A stretch of DNA of 64,000 bases from assembly GCA_023213315.1 (NCBI GenBank), contig JAKCPI010001598.1, positions 124,001 to 188,000 on the forward strand, in the 5' to 3' direction. Positions 1-12,429 of the stretch are shown one piece after another. The stretch comes from Euborellia annulipes. Its lineage: Eukaryota > Arthropoda > Insecta > Dermaptera > Anisolabididae. Numbering within the stretch: position 1 is the stretch's first letter; each line of letters begins with the position of its first letter. Under the pieces are notes generated by a model. That model made no database searches and was not told the origin of the DNA. It saw only the letters and a program-made list of their open reading frames with translations. Made by a program: the position numbers and the translations under genes.

Positions 1-493
1 TTAATTTAACTGAATTAAATTTATTAAGTTAACTAAGAAATAAATTTCTTAATAAAGTATCATCATTCAAATGTAAAATATTGTTTTTTGTTTCACCGCC
101 CTTGGTGCAAATGCCTATCTTCATTTGACATTCATTTTTCCCCGATTTGACAGTAAAATATAACCTCTTTTTTCTTATTTATTCCCTGGTTGAACAAGAT
201 CGAAAATTTCCTTCGTAAATAGGGCTATAGGTGACAGATAATTCTAACCTTTATAAACTCATACTCATACGTCATCAAATAACAAGAGGAAGATGACTCA
301 CTCCAGTGAGGTTTCGGTGTGAAACCCCCGATTGATCGTTAGAACTCTAAGTAAATCAAGTCGGGGTGTGCCCACCTTTATTCTTTAGGTGGTGGGGAAT
401 ATTGAAACTGACTGTACATAAGTCATTTTGTCCATGAATAATTAACACCGGGGGCTTGGTAACGGAGAAGAGCACCACAATCTTTGCAGTTAA

Positions 494-640
494 ACAATGC
501 CAAGCGCGGTAAAAGCCCGGGATTGATGACCCCGAGCAATCAGCGTGTGGAACGTCCACCGGTATTCATCGATATCATGTATTATACAATTTATATAATA
601 AAAAGTCATACTCCTAAATGGCCTTAGTAGCCGAAAAGGG
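494..640 (+). repeat. dispersed repeat shared with 22.46 kb
   Basis: CCGAGCAATCAGCGTGTGGA then ACGTCCACCGGT, followed by CTCCTAAATGGCCTTAGTAG. The same order recurs at 22465-22585 (CTGAGCAATCAGCGTGTGGA). Short, non-coding. Confidence 0.65.
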
Positions 641-2712
641 GTAAAAACAACAACAATGTAAATACCTCCAAGTATCGGCTAGTTTTCAGTTTCAATTTCT
701 TCTCGTCCAATTGGGCTCAACTCTCTCTTGAACTTGAAGAATTTTACGTTGTTAAATATTCATGGACAAAATACATACATCGTTAATAATTGTATTACAT
801 GCTCGAAGACAACTCAATTATTATTGTATGATGATGATATATGTCTGTTTAAGACTCTTGAAAGGCTGAATCTATGCCCAAACGTCCTGAATAAAGAGTT
901 TATTTACAATAATAATAGAAGCTCTTTACATTTGGCTGTAAACCTCTTCTTTACTATAATTAATCTTAAAAACAGCCACGTAATATTGATAATAGATAAA
1001 ATTTGTAACCCTATTAGAACTCAAATTGGTGAAATAAATAAAAATAAAATATGCCTCTTACGTTACCTTTTTTAAATAATTATCAAAAATCTTCCAAAGG
1101 TGAAACATATAAGTAACAATAGCGTTTTTTTTTTTTTTTTTTTTTTTTCAAAATCGGATTATTTCCCATCGAGTTTGTCTGTTTACTTTTTTTTTTTTTA
1201 TTTATTTTCTTGGTGTCAGTTTTCAGTTTCAATTTCTTCTCGCTCACTATTTGATATAATATCTAGAAAAGAGCAAATAAATAAACTCTTTTGCTGCCCA
1301 CTCGGGTGTGACAAAGGCTCAATGGGAAGAAAGGAGGGAGGCAGGCTCTTATTCATCATACTCTCTCTAAGCACTCTCTCTCTCTCTCGAATGATGTATT
1401 CATAAAGAAAGAGAGAGAGGGAAATAGATTTAGAAACATGTGTGTGCTTAAGAGGGCAAAAGAAAAGGATTACATCTTAATTAAGGGGGCAGGACTTTCA
1501 AAAGGAAGTATGACGTCATCTGAGGTATTCACTTTTTTTATTTAATAAAAAAACATTTTTTCATGAAATGTATAAAATTCTTTCTTTTTTTTTTTTGAAA
1601 AAATATATAAAATTTATATAATTATACTGTACATAGTGGATCAACCAGAATTTGCTTTAAGAAATTTTTTTTTATGGGATTACAGTTTGACATTCAACAA
1701 AACACCTCAGGTGTTTTCAATTAATAATAATTTTATTTCAAAATGCAATTTTTTAAATAAAAACAGAATAAACTTTCGTTCGCCAAAAATTGCATTTCGG
1801 GCCAGACTTGAGAATATTTTTCTCACTTCTTGGACGTTTGCCTCCAAAAATCTCTTCTTAATTGTTCCACTGATAATACAATACTTTAGAATTTATTTTT
1901 TAAAGCAAAAACCATTGAATCTTCGTTATTTTATCAGCTGCTATTGGAATTAGCATATATAATGATATATAAGAAAATTATTGTATAACAATTATTATTT
2001 AAAAATATTAATTAACAAAATAGAAGTATATAAGTTTATATACAATATTTATAATCCTTAAATATGATTTTTTTCTTATATAGCTTATATAAATTAATAT
2101 TAGGACTTTAAAAAAAATGTGAGGGGATACAACTTGGGCTCTGGATTGGTGGATGAATGAAATAAATAAAATTTGGACTTATTGGAAGAAAGCTTGTGAA
2201 AAGGAAGTGTCGAAAAATATGGGATGAGTTATAAAATAAGTATAAGGTATTAGGTAAATCAAGTTTTCTCTAAAACAAACACCCTGGTTTTACTATTTTA
2301 ACTATAAAACAATTTTTCAGGGTATTAAATTTAGAGGAAGTCTTTTATATGAATTTAGAAGTTAAAAGTAATGATCATTAATAAAAATACAATCTTTTAT
2401 CATTAGCAGTCTAAAGTTTTCTAAGTTGAGTATATAAGTAGTCCAGCCACAAATAAATACTGTCCGAAAAAGATAGAGAAAAGTGAAGATAAATACTATT
2501 GAATTATTACTCATTTGTAAAAAAAGATCGGAAGAAAATTTAGATTGAAATATAAAAATTAAAAACATACTTTAAAAATATTTTTTGGAAAAGGCTAATG
2601 AAGTTCACACGAAGCGGATCTGAAACAAAAAAAAAGAAAAAAAATAATAAAATTTAATCCATCACCAATTTATAGCTAATAATTAGTAGACTAATAATAT
2701 TTTTCTTATGAG
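640..2712. other. no gene seen
   Basis: AT-rich DNA with a T run (1123-1149), a CT-rich stretch (1365-1420) and a CRE-like TGACGTCA (1511-1518). The open frames at 728-1075 and 1636-1953 show no recognisable domain. Confidence 0.6.
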
Positions 2713-2970
2713 GGCAAGGATGGATACAAGGAGAAGGGGGTACCCCCTCCCCTCCCGAGATTTGAGAACAAATTTTTATTTTATTTTTAATATAAAATTT
2801 TAAAAAAGTAATACTTCAAAATTTGATTTGTATTTATATTCTGGTAAACAAGTACAGAATGCACCTTTGAAATACCGAAAGCAAGAAAAAATTGTGTGCT
2901 GTGCGACCAGTCACACCAGATTACCTCCCCCCTCCCCCCGAGAAACTCCTCTGGATCCGTCCTTGATTAA
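2713..2970. mobile_element. element with GGATCCGTCCTTG-type ends
   Basis: AAGGATGGATACAAGGAGAA at the left and TTCTCTGGATCCGTCCTTG-like text at the right (AACTCCTCTGGATCCGTCCT) are imperfect inverted ends around CTCCCGAGATTTGAGAACAA. The same layout recurs at 47151-47520. A family A hairpin fragment is nested near 2895-2925. Confidence 0.6.
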
Positions 2971-3133
2971 ATAAGAATAAAATTTTATTCTCATAAAAAA
3001 TAAATATGAAGAGATGATCAATAAGGATCCATCTTTACATGAAGAAAATAAATACTGTATATTATATATATAATCTTGCAATGATGAGATATCATCCAAA
3101 ATGGGATGCATCAAAATCAGAAGAGCCCCATGC

Positions 3134-3270
3134 TTGGTGTAGTTGGTACCGTGCCTACCTTCTATTCGGACCCGAGGCAGTCCGATGATTTTATTTAAGC
3201 CATTTGGGTACCAAATGGTAGAAATGCCTGGACCCCCAATAGATTTTATCTTATACATATTTAACTTTTA
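3134..3270 (+). repeat. SINE-like unit (tRNA-like head, GCCATTTGG body)
   Basis: TGGTGTAGTTGGTACCGTG resembles an A box, and ATTCGGACCC a decayed B box. The body reads AAGCCATTTGGGTACCAAAT, then AATGCCTGGACCCCCAATAG, shared with 32.1, 16.7 and 56.3 kb. Confidence 0.6.
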
Positions 3271-3429
3271 TCATATACATTATAACGAAATCTTCAAATC
3301 TTTTCCGGGGTGGGGCTTGGGTTTCGGAAAAAGGGTTGGGTGGTGGTGTGGGGGTGGGAGTGGAAAAAAAGAGGTGATTTTTTAAAAATTAAAACATTTT
3401 TTTTTTAATAAAATTACATTAAAAAACAT

Positions 3430-3600
3430 CTTCTTTTTGTTTTTTTTTTTTTTTTTCTTCCTCTTTTTTTTTTTGTTTTTTCTTCTAATTTTAATAGGTG
3501 GTTTTTCCTTAAAAGATTTCGTTTTTTTTTATTTTCTTACAAAATTCATTTTTTTTTTTTTTTTTTTTACTTTTTTTTTTTTTTTTTTTTCTTTTTCTTT

Positions 3601-3640
<40 letters not shown>
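3430..3640. repeat. long T tract followed by long A tract
   Basis: About 170 bp of nearly pure T with sparse C/G, then about 35 A from 3605. Can fold back on itself. Open frames of Phe/Lys across it are meaningless. Confidence 0.9.
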
Positions 3641-3643
<3 letters not shown>

Positions 3644-3659
3644 AAGACAAGACTGGTCT

Positions 3660-5029
3660 AACTAAAAAAAAAAAGCGATTTTTCAGGAGAGTCGATTAAA
3701 GTTCCTGCTTTTCCTTTCCGTTGCCTGCGTTATCTTGATTGCTGAAATTTTGCGCGAATCATCACAATCATAGAACTCTCTTACAAATTTCCAAAAGTTT
3801 TTCCCACTCTCAATACCATTATTATTTTTTCTTCAGTAATTTATGGGAAAAACTCCAAGATGATCCTTCCTTGCACCGAAATATTTCAGGTTTTTTATAG
3901 AGATGATTCACTCTTGCACGGCCTCCCGTTCCACAAATCCAAGATAGCTCACTTACCCGTGCTCAATCTAGGGGTGATCCACTAGGTTGTTTAAAAAACG
4001 GACTTGCACAAAGATAGCAAAGAAGCAATTTGAAGATAATTTTTGCAAAAAACTCAAAATTGCATTTTTTGAGTTAGACCGGTTTTGAACTGGACCGACG
4101 ATATAATCTATTGGATATAAAAATAATTTTAGATATAGAAGAAAGATATATCTACCCGATGGGCATACTCAGTAAGAGAGAAAGAGTGACGTAAGGGGCA
4201 GAAAAATGTCAGATTTAGCTCGGGTTACTTGTGGTGTCATCCTTATGTGAGCTCCTGAATTAATATTAATAATTATAATTTCTAAATATGAGTTCAGTTT
4301 CAATATAATACTCTAGTTTTCTATAGAATTGCGATTTTTTTTATATATTTCCCGTAACATAGATATATAGAAAATAATCCAATAACCGCTTTATGATGAT
4401 GCTGATGATGATGATGTTATTTTGAGCTTGGAAACCTTTTCGGGAATATTATTATCCAATTCATTCAAGGGAGAAAGAGAGGGAGAGGGGGAGGGTTATT
4501 TTGCCCCCGAGGTGACACCCGGAACGAAATTCACTCTCGTTTAAACATATTAATTTTCGATTTTCATTTTGCGCATTAAATCACACACCAACGACCAGCT
4601 ATCCAATAGAAAACGACCGAGCTGTCGCTTTTATTATATTATATCCTCATTCGCACCTCCACCCACACAATCAACTATATATAAATATATTATATATCTA
4701 CTAGAATCAAGGAAAAATGTCAACGTACAACAACAAGGATTATATTATGTAGGTAGAGACGTGGGATGATGAATGAATTTTCATGAATTTTTTTTGATAG
4801 GTAGGATTTTCTGGGGGTGGTTTCAGGCTATAATAGTCCGTCGAAATAAATAATAGGAATATATATCACGTTTGTGAATAAATTAATAAATAAATTTATT
4901 AATTTTATAAATATTTTATATTTAAATTGGCTTTGAAGAAAGCAAACTTTTATGACCAAGCATGTGCAATAGCACATACTTGTCCAATATATGCCTTGAA
5001 TAAAAAATTAAAAAAAAAATTTAATACCA
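3660..5029. other. no gene seen
   Basis: Mixed unique DNA. A GATGATGCTGATGATGAT microsatellite lies near 4394 and a GA-rich run at 4472-4496. The stretch 4500-4640 is less AT-rich and may be unique. No supported feature. Confidence 0.5.
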
Positions 5030-5822
5030 AAAAAAGTGTGGTTCAAACAATTTTGAGGGTAAAATGAGAATATACATTTTAAAGAGCATCTAAAAAATAA
5101 TTGATTTTTAAATTTTAATCAAAATCGTTGGAGAATTTTGTAAAATTCGGGAAAAACTAAAAAGTACATCAGTAAAGTAGTAGTACTTTTTGACAGATTT
5201 TGTTCATAAACTTCGCGTTACATGTCAGGGGGGTGCCTAACTTAAATATAAAATTTCAATTTCCAAGCACTATTCGATCTTGAGATATGTTCATACGCAG
5301 TCAGACAATTTTGTGGGACCCACTTTTTACTTTCTCTTACCTCTATATATATGATAATATATATAGAGAGAAAGTATTGGATTCATGTCAAAAATTCGAT
5401 GTCGAGATTTTGATGTCTGTGTGTCTGTGAACAAAATATCTCAAGAACGGAAAGAGCTAGGAGCTTGAAATTTTATATTTAAGTTTGGCATCCCCATGGG
5501 ACGGGACACGAAGCTTTTGAACAAAATCGACCAAAGAGTACTAGAACTTTACTGATGCACTTTTTCAGTTTTTTTCGATTTTCTTAAAATTCGCTCCAAA
5601 GATTTTTTTTTTAAATTCAAAAATCAATTATTTTTTTAGATTCTCTTTAAAATGTATATTCTCATTTTGTCATTGAAATCTTCTGAAGACCTCTTTACTC
5701 TTGTACTCCATAGAAAAGATAGGAGAAATGGTTGCCATGGTATCAAAATATAAATATTTTCACATAGGCCTGCTTATAAATTTAGAAAGTTGTGTGCTGT
5801 GCGACAGTCACACCAGATTTTC
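5030..5822. repeat. family A repeat, two copies head to head
   Basis: Reverse copy 5030-5325 and forward copy 5327-5822 meet at a TTTACTTTCTCTTACC end. Family A signature words seen are GTACATCAGTAAAG, AAATCTCGACATCGAAT (inverse) and CACACCAGATTTT at the far end. Not coding. Confidence 0.85.
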
Positions 5823-6555
5823 TTATTTTATAACCAAAACACAATTCGCAATTAAAAAGAATAGATATGCTGTCGAAATTTGTATAAATTTATGCTTCAA
5901 TGGACCAAAAAGATATTAGCAATCATAGGAGCCATCAATGGATTCCAAGGCAGGGTTAAAATATTAATTATTTTATTATTACTGTAAATGGAAAATAAAT
6001 GGCCTACGGAAAAATTTTTATTGTTATCTATAGCAGAAAAAATAGAATTTTTTTCCAATGTTTCCATTTATTTGGCAATATATAGAGATACATTCACAGA
6101 CACTACAACCCAATGGAGGGTTTATAAATAGTGAGGTGAGTTTTTGGCTTCAGGGCTTCCCTATTTCTGAAAAGTCTTCAGCTGGTAAGCCAAGCCTCGT
6201 TAAACACAATCTTCGCAACGCAATTCGCCTGGGGATCAAATTTGCTCGGCTGTCTGTCAATTAGGATAGAAAGGTTTCAGGATTATACCCTCTCTCTCTG
6301 CTCTCAATATGTATATGGAGGGTGGGTGAGAGGGTGTTAATTGCTCCATTAATGAGAGATTTGCCATCCAATTGGCCATGAAATACATTTTTCCCTAGGG
6401 GGAAATCGAAAAGACAATATTTTGGAGCAAACTAGCGAAATGATTTGATTCTTGTCAAAAGAAATTGATTGAAAAAAATTGTTTCAATTTATAGAACAAA
6501 TTCTATCGAATAAATTCATTTTATTTCTATTTTTTTAATAAAGAAAAAAAAATCA

Positions 6556-6646
6556 TTTACGACTCGCTTAGAGGCAGTCCTCGGTGGCTAGGTTCAATCA
6601 AATTTAAAAACAATAATAACAAACAAATCAAAACAAAAAAAGCTGG
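6556..6646. repeat. dispersed repeat with GAGGCAGTCCTCGGTGG
   Basis: TTTACGACTCGCTTAGAGGC, AGTCCTCGGTGGCTAGGTTC then A-rich CAATAATAACAAACAAATCA. Same text at 25370-25480. Probably a LINE or SINE tail in reverse orientation. Confidence 0.55.
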
Positions 6647-7435
6647 TGTAACCCTTCGGCAAGAGAAAGTTGTTACTGTGCTTTCACATCAGATTTTTTG
6701 TGTCGAGATATATTTAGTTTTCCATAGCAACTTAGTTCCAAACTTGACCACTTGCATTTCTAAGTAAAAAATCTGGTGTGACTGCGCACAGCACACAACT
6801 TTCTCTTACCTTCGGTAATCGAAAGTTGTGTACTGTGGTTGTCACACCAGATTTTGTGTCGACATGTATTTAGTTTCCGACAGTACGGTACATTCGATTT
6901 TCAAGATGTAAAATTTATAAGTATGGCAAAATGTTTATATTTTGTTACCATGGCAACCATTCCTCCTATCTTTTCTATGAAGAACAAGAGTAAAGTGGTC
7001 TTCAGAAGATTTCAATGACAAAATGAGAATATACATTTTAAAGAGAATCTAAAAAATAATTGATTTTTGAATTTTAAAAAAAATCGTTGGAGCAAATTTT
7101 GAGAAAATCGAAAAAAAAAAAATGAAAAAGTGCATCAGTAAAGTACTAGTACTCTTTGGTCGATTTTGTTCAAAAGCTTCGTGTCACGTCCCATGGGGGT
7201 GCCTAATTTAAATATAAAATTTCAACCTCCTAGTTCTTTTCGTTCTTGAGATATTTTGTTCACAGACAGACACACACACACACAGACAGACAGACCATGT
7301 CGCGAAAACCACTTTTTGGATTCAGGGGACCTCAAAACGTGAAGATCCATCAAAATCTCGACATCCAATTTTTGACATGAATCCAATACTTTCTATATAT
7401 ATATTACATATATACATAGGTAAGAGAAAGTAAAA
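6642..7435 (-). repeat. family A repeat, near-complete copy plus fragment
   Basis: A terminal hairpin fragment (6642-6760) precedes a nearly complete copy (6768-7432). It shows the TCTGGTGTGACTG hairpin end, ACCATGGCAACCATTCCTCC, an ACACACAGACAGACAGACC microsatellite seed, ACCATGTCGCGAAAACCACT and the TATATAC..GGTAAGAGAAAGTA end. Confidence 0.9.
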
Positions 7436-7436
7436 A

Positions 7437-8812
7437 ATCATCAGTAAAGTGTACTTCAAACAATTTTCACGAAAATTTTTATTGATATACTTTTTAAAGA
7501 GGATATAAAAAAATAGTTGATTTTTAAATTTTAATTAAAATCGTTGAGGCAAATTTTGAGAAAATCGAAAAAAAACTGAAAAAGTACATCAGTAAATTAC
7601 TAGTAGAGGTAAAGGTGGTGTGATGGGCCCCTATTTTCTTTTGATACAAAAAATATTTATAAAAAATACTTCTTCTTTTTACTATTTGGCCGATTTTGTT
7701 CAAAAGTGTCCGGGAGGGTGCCTAAATTAAATATAAAATTTCAATCCGGTAGCTCAATTCCTTCAGGCTTAAAACGTTTCACACAGACATCCAGAATTTG
7801 AGAGATCCACTCGGGGGACCTCAAAATGTATATCCATCAAAATCTCGACATCGAATTTTTGACATAACTTTCTATATATTTCATATATGGACCCTGTTAC
7901 GCATTAGTGTGTCAAGCGCCAGCTACCGAGATTTGAGAAAATTAACATTAAAGTTTTTTTTTTCCATTGGATTATATATAATATTTTTATCAATTGTTCA
8001 AGTAACATTAAATATAAATTTTTTTAGGACATATTTCATAAAAATCTGATGTGACTGGCGCACAGCACACAACTTTCGCTTACCGTCGGTAATCGAAAGT
8101 TGTGTACTGTGCTTGTCACACCAGATTTTTTGTGTCGACATGTATTTAGTTTCCGACAGTAGGGTACAATTGAATTCAAGATGTAAAATTTATTAGTATG
8201 GGAAAATATTTATATTTTGATACCATGGCAACCATTTCTCCTATCTTTTCTATGGAGTACAAGAGTAAAGTGATCTTCAGAAGATTTCAATCACAAAATG
8301 AGAATATACATTTTATAGAGAATCTAAAAAATAATTGATTTTTGAATTTAAAAAAAATCGTTGGAGCAAATTTTGAGAAAATCGAAAAAAACTGAAAAAG
8401 TGAATCAGTAAAGTGCTAGTACTTTTTGGTCGATTTTGTTCAAAAGCTTCATGTCACGTCCCATGGGGGTGCCTAACTTAAATATAAAATTTCAACCTCC
8501 TGGCTCTTTTCGTTCTTGAGATATTTTGTTCACAGCACACACACACAGACAGACCATGTCGCGAAAACCACTTTTTGGATTCAGGGGACCTCAAAATGTG
8601 AAGATCCATCAAAATCTCGACATCGAATTTTTGACATGAATCCAATACTTTCTCTCTATATATATTACAATATACATAGGTAAGGAAAGTAAAAAATACT
8701 ATTAATTAGAGCATTTGAAACAATATTCCGTGCTTAACTCAATTTTTAATTTTTTTGGCGTTTGACACACTAATGCGTAACAGGGTCCATATAGGGTAAG
8801 AGAAAATAAAAT
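7437..8812 (-). repeat. family A repeat split by a TIR element that carries another family A copy
   Basis: Outer copy is 7437-7887 joined to 8793-8812 across the element at 7888-8789. Inner copy is 8040-8695. A three-level nest can be read directly from the sequence. Confidence 0.88.
7888..8789. mobile_element. TA-flanked element with 33-bp terminal inverted repeats
   Basis: 7888-7920 (TGGACCCTGTTACGC...) is the inverse of 8757-8789 with one mismatch. TA dinucleotides flank both ends, as in Tc1/mariner-type insertions. No transposase is visible inside; the interior is mostly another family A repeat (8040-8695). Confidence 0.85.
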
Positions 8813-8819
8813 ACATGTA

Positions 8820-9957
8820 ATACGGACACATTTATTTATAATATTAATCGAACTGCTTGGGATCCGAACTCACTTCCCTTTGCTTTTAAGGTTATCAATA
8901 TTGACCTTTGCTGTCTCTAATCTCTAGGCCCCACAGGAGGAAATTTTTTTTGTTCTAATTCAAAAATAAAATTATTTTTATGAATTTTATGGAATGAATA
9001 TGTAATCATCTATTTGCTGGTTTAAGCTCCATTACTAAGCCAATAAATGTAATAGTCTCGGGGTGGTATAAAAATACCCTAAAGAGAACGATATTTAGGG
9101 AATTTTATAAGGGGCGTTGTCTTTATTTTAAACCTAATCCTCAAATGAAAAGAGGTTCAGATCTCATGAGCCATTTAAGAGAAAATAATAAATTGATTTC
9201 TTTTATCCCCCCCCTCCTTCATGTCTTTTGTAATGCCTCCCTTACGACCTAAAAGGGATATTATTACCCCCTATTTGTATGAAATCTCTCTCACTCTCTT
9301 TCTTCTTATCTTTTTCTATAAATTTTTACTCTTTTTAGGCTTATAATGCATGAGTGTATATGTGTGTGTGTTTTAAGTCCTCTCTTCCCCTCACAGTTTG
9401 TGATCTTCTTTTTATATCTGTCATAGTTTATTTTTAATTTTTTTTTAAAGGGAAGAAAAAAAAAACATCCAATTTGTATAAAATAGGACTCGTGGGGCCT
9501 AAAAAGATTTAGAGTTATTTAATAATAAATAGGATTTTTTTTAAGGCTAGATGAAAAAGGGAGTAAGAAGTTAGATAAAAAAGAATTTTTTGTTTGAAAA
9601 AGGATAAGTATTAGAAAAATAAATAAATAAATCTTTCAAATATGAGGTGGGGTTAAAAATGATTTAGACATTAATAATGAACTCCCCCCCCCCCAATCGT
9701 TAGAGACCTGCCCCAAAATAAATCTTGACTTTTGGGATCCCGAAAAACTAGAAATAATTTCAACTCGGCAGCTATTAAAAAAATTGTGAAAGTTGCCGAA
9801 AAGACTGTGTGAATGTGTGTGTGAGTGTGAATGAGAAAAAAGTGTGAATGTTAAAAAAAAAAAAAAAAAACTTCATTTTAAAAAATTACAATGTCAGGTT
9901 AATAAACATAACATAAAAATCTGAATTTTTTAATGTGGTCCACATCAATTTGTGAAG

Positions 9958-9988
<31 letters not shown>

Positions 9989-10250
9989 TTAATACACCTA
10001 AATTGAGCGATTGCCAACTCAAATGAAATAAATTTTTGCCTCTTGGAACGGGAAACGAACCTCTAATTTCTAGAAAGACACAAGCTTGCCTAAGTACAGG
10101 TAGGCAACACAAGTGCCTAATACGATCGAAAGTGGAGCTTTGAGCTTAGGCAACCAAAATACTTATGTTAGCTTTATGAATTTTATCTTAAAAATAGCTT
10201 TTCCTTCCGTTGCATTACAAAAAGTTGATTTATTTGTTTTGAGTTTTTAA
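8820..10250. other. no gene seen
   Basis: AT-rich with homopolymer A runs (9854, 9966) and the SINE-like tail listed separately. 10080-10200 has a weak fold-back (TTGCCTAAGTAC / GTGCCTAATACG) only. Confidence 0.5.
9715..9870 (+). repeat. degenerate SINE-like 3' body
   Basis: TTGCCGAAAAGACTGTGTGA and the GTGAGTGTGAATGAGAAAAA tail followed by an A-run match the SINE-like family; the upstream half is weakly recognisable. Confidence 0.5.
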
Positions 10251-10379
10251 AATATTGGTTTGGTTGACTAAGTCCAAGGCTCCACTCTCGAGCAGAAGGA
10301 CTTGTGCCGCCCGCTGTGCGAAGGCCGAAAATAGGATAAAATATTTTTATGATTTATGTGATAAAAATATGTTGTTTAG

Positions 10380-10600
10380 CATTGTTTCTACTCCATTTGA
10401 CGCAATAATGCGTGACGCGAAAAATGAGGGAGGCGTTGTTGTTGTTAGCCGCGCCCCTCGACCAATCAGCATTGAGAAGGGAGCGAGCGCGACGCGAACG
10501 TCATCGTTTAATTAGTTGAAACAACAACGGTGATTGATTACGTCGCCCGGTGACGTCATCGTTAGCTAATTGTCGTCCCATTTAATTGTCGGGATTATGT
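10380..10600. promoter_or_regulatory. CpG-rich island with CCAAT box and CRE
   Basis: Contains ACCAATCAGC (10461), GCCGCGCCCCT, several CGCGA/ACGTC words and a full CRE TGACGTCA (10551-10558). Composition is unlike the flanking AT-rich DNA and no repeat family matches. It could be an enhancer or a promoter of an unannotated transcript; no coding exon is recognisable next to it. Confidence 0.4.
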
Positions 10601-11818
10601 ATTAATGCTTTTATTTGGCGTGCAGTCGTTTTGATAGCGCCATATAATAATAGCGTAGGGGGTGGGAGACTCTGTCCCTTCAACCTCCTCCCAAAGACTC
10701 ATACCCCGTTTTTGGGGTGGAGCTCGACGCTCTCTCTCTTCGGGGAGGGTTTCATTTCCTTCTATGTTGCGTACCAAAGATAAGTCTCATATCGCGACAA
10801 TACCCTTCTCACATTTCAACACTTTTTATCTTCTTTTCTTTCTCTCCGGCCTCTGTCTGTGTATGTGTGAGGGAAAAAGAAAACGTTCCCGAATGGCCCA
10901 CTGAATGTAGCATTATGTTAGAGTGAAAATCCTATTATATACCCCCGCCTTTGAGTGTTCCAATTTCACACACAAGTTTATCGCCACTCGGCTACAATAA
11001 TGCATAAATTGTGTGGCAGAGATTCCCTCTTTTCTCTTCTCTCTTTTTCTCGCCGCCTCCTCCTCGCCGTCGTCGTCATCCATTTCGACAAGAAACTCGC
11101 ACATTATGGATAGACATTAAAAATATTCCTCCTTTTCTCTTCTCTTTTATTGGAACGACACTTTGCATGACCGATAAGGACGCCATTTTATATAATAAAA
11201 ACAAAAAGTGGGGAGTTGAGATGAACTCACACCATTCTCTAAAATTCAATTAAGTATATATTGTTCATTTTATTTTATCAAATAATTAATTAAAAGAAGA
11301 ATTTCCTCTAATTAAATACAAGTCCTAATGTAAATATTGAAGAAGCATAAATTCGTTCCCCTGAACAACGGCAACCCAAATGTCCCATATCATTTTGATT
11401 TATTACCGAACAACTCCACTCAGGAAGCAACTAATAATCTTGAAGAAACGGTGATGCTAAGACTTAAAAGATAAATCTCTATTTTCAACAATTTAATAGG
11501 CCTTTAATTAATTAAATAACTAAATTCATCCAAATATTTGGCAAACTTTTAAACCAGTCCTTTTTCTTCAGTAGATCTCAGCCTGCTCATTTCATTTGCC
11601 GATTATTAATATTATTTGAAAATCCTATCGGGATCCCCGATTAATTACCCGAGATGCTTTAGTGCACAAAGACGCACACCTCAAACCCAACCGGCCTCTC
11701 GGCGTAGCCATCTACCGGCACCCCGTGAAGTTACATAATTTTCTATCTCTAGATCCTCCTGCTTTCGATACTAACTAGTGAACTAATCCTTATTTCTGGT
11801 TCCACCCGGTTCTTTTTA

Positions 11819-11995
11819 TCTAACTTCTTCTATGCTAGGGAGGATGTCTTGTTTGAGGAGGGACTCCCTCAGCACCTGCGTGTAGCCTACTCCTTTCGAA
11901 GAATGCATCACTGATACGGAACCTTCTTTACGTCCCTTCCACAAGTCTGTGTTTTTAATTAGGCCCACATTTAGGAATTCTAGCTTAAATCTCCT
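11819..11995 (-). pseudogene. possible retroelement ORF fragment
   Basis: A 59-codon open stretch ends at a TAA (11818-11816), with protein-like wording such as LEFLNVGLIKNTDLWKGRKE and VGYTQVLRESLLKQDILPS. The surrounding DNA (11620-12040) is richer in G+C than its neighbours and continues with text resembling a LINE 3' region. No family can be assigned and no start is evident. Confidence 0.3.
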
Positions 11996-12045
11996 CTAGT
12001 GTAAAATTTCCTTTCTGGACATTACATAGTCTGGTTCTAAAATAC

Positions 12046-12424
12046 CATCTATTGCAATAGCATTGAGACTAAAGCCAGGTAGTTAGGCAGCCCAAATGGC
12101 ACACATACACTAAAGCTTTCTTGTTTGTGTAAGAAATACCTTTTTCAAAGCAGAAAATAAGCCAAACGACCCTTTTTAACAAAAAAAGATTAATAAAAAA
12201 GGTTAAAAAGGGTCGTTCGGCCTATTGTCTGCTTTGAAAAAGGTATGTGCCCTTGGGCCGTGGTGTATTTGGTGGCCTTTTATACCAAGGGTCGCGGGTT
12301 CGGATCCCAGACCGATGCTTAAAAAAAAAGTAATACTCACACAGACAAGAAAGCTTTAGTGTGCGGGTGCCATTTGGGCTGCCTAACTACCGGGCTTTAG
12401 TCTCAATATTATTGCAATAGATGA
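12046..12424. mobile_element. palindromic element interrupted by a SINE-like insert
   Basis: CATCTATTGCAATAG at 12046 mirrors CTATTGCAATAGATG ending 12424; arms continue inward through GTAGTTAGGCAGCCCAAATG to a centre near 12190. The right arm alone carries the extra tRNA-like unit at 12246-12329. Confidence 0.88.
12246..12329 (+). repeat. tRNA-derived SINE-like unit
   Basis: TGGTGTATTTGGTGGCC resembles a pol III A box and GGGTTCGGATCCC a B box, followed by an A-run. It sits in one arm of a palindrome and is missing from the other, so it inserted later. Confidence 0.7.
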
Positions 12425-12429
12425 TACAT

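Noticed and set aside
728..1075. 115-codon open frame
   Set aside because: Starts at a TTG, AT-rich codons, no recognisable motif, no splice or promoter context.
5335..5822. family A as a Helitron
   Set aside because: The TC start and terminal hairpin are suggestive, but the opposite end reads AGTA and not CTRR, and both ends carry hairpins.
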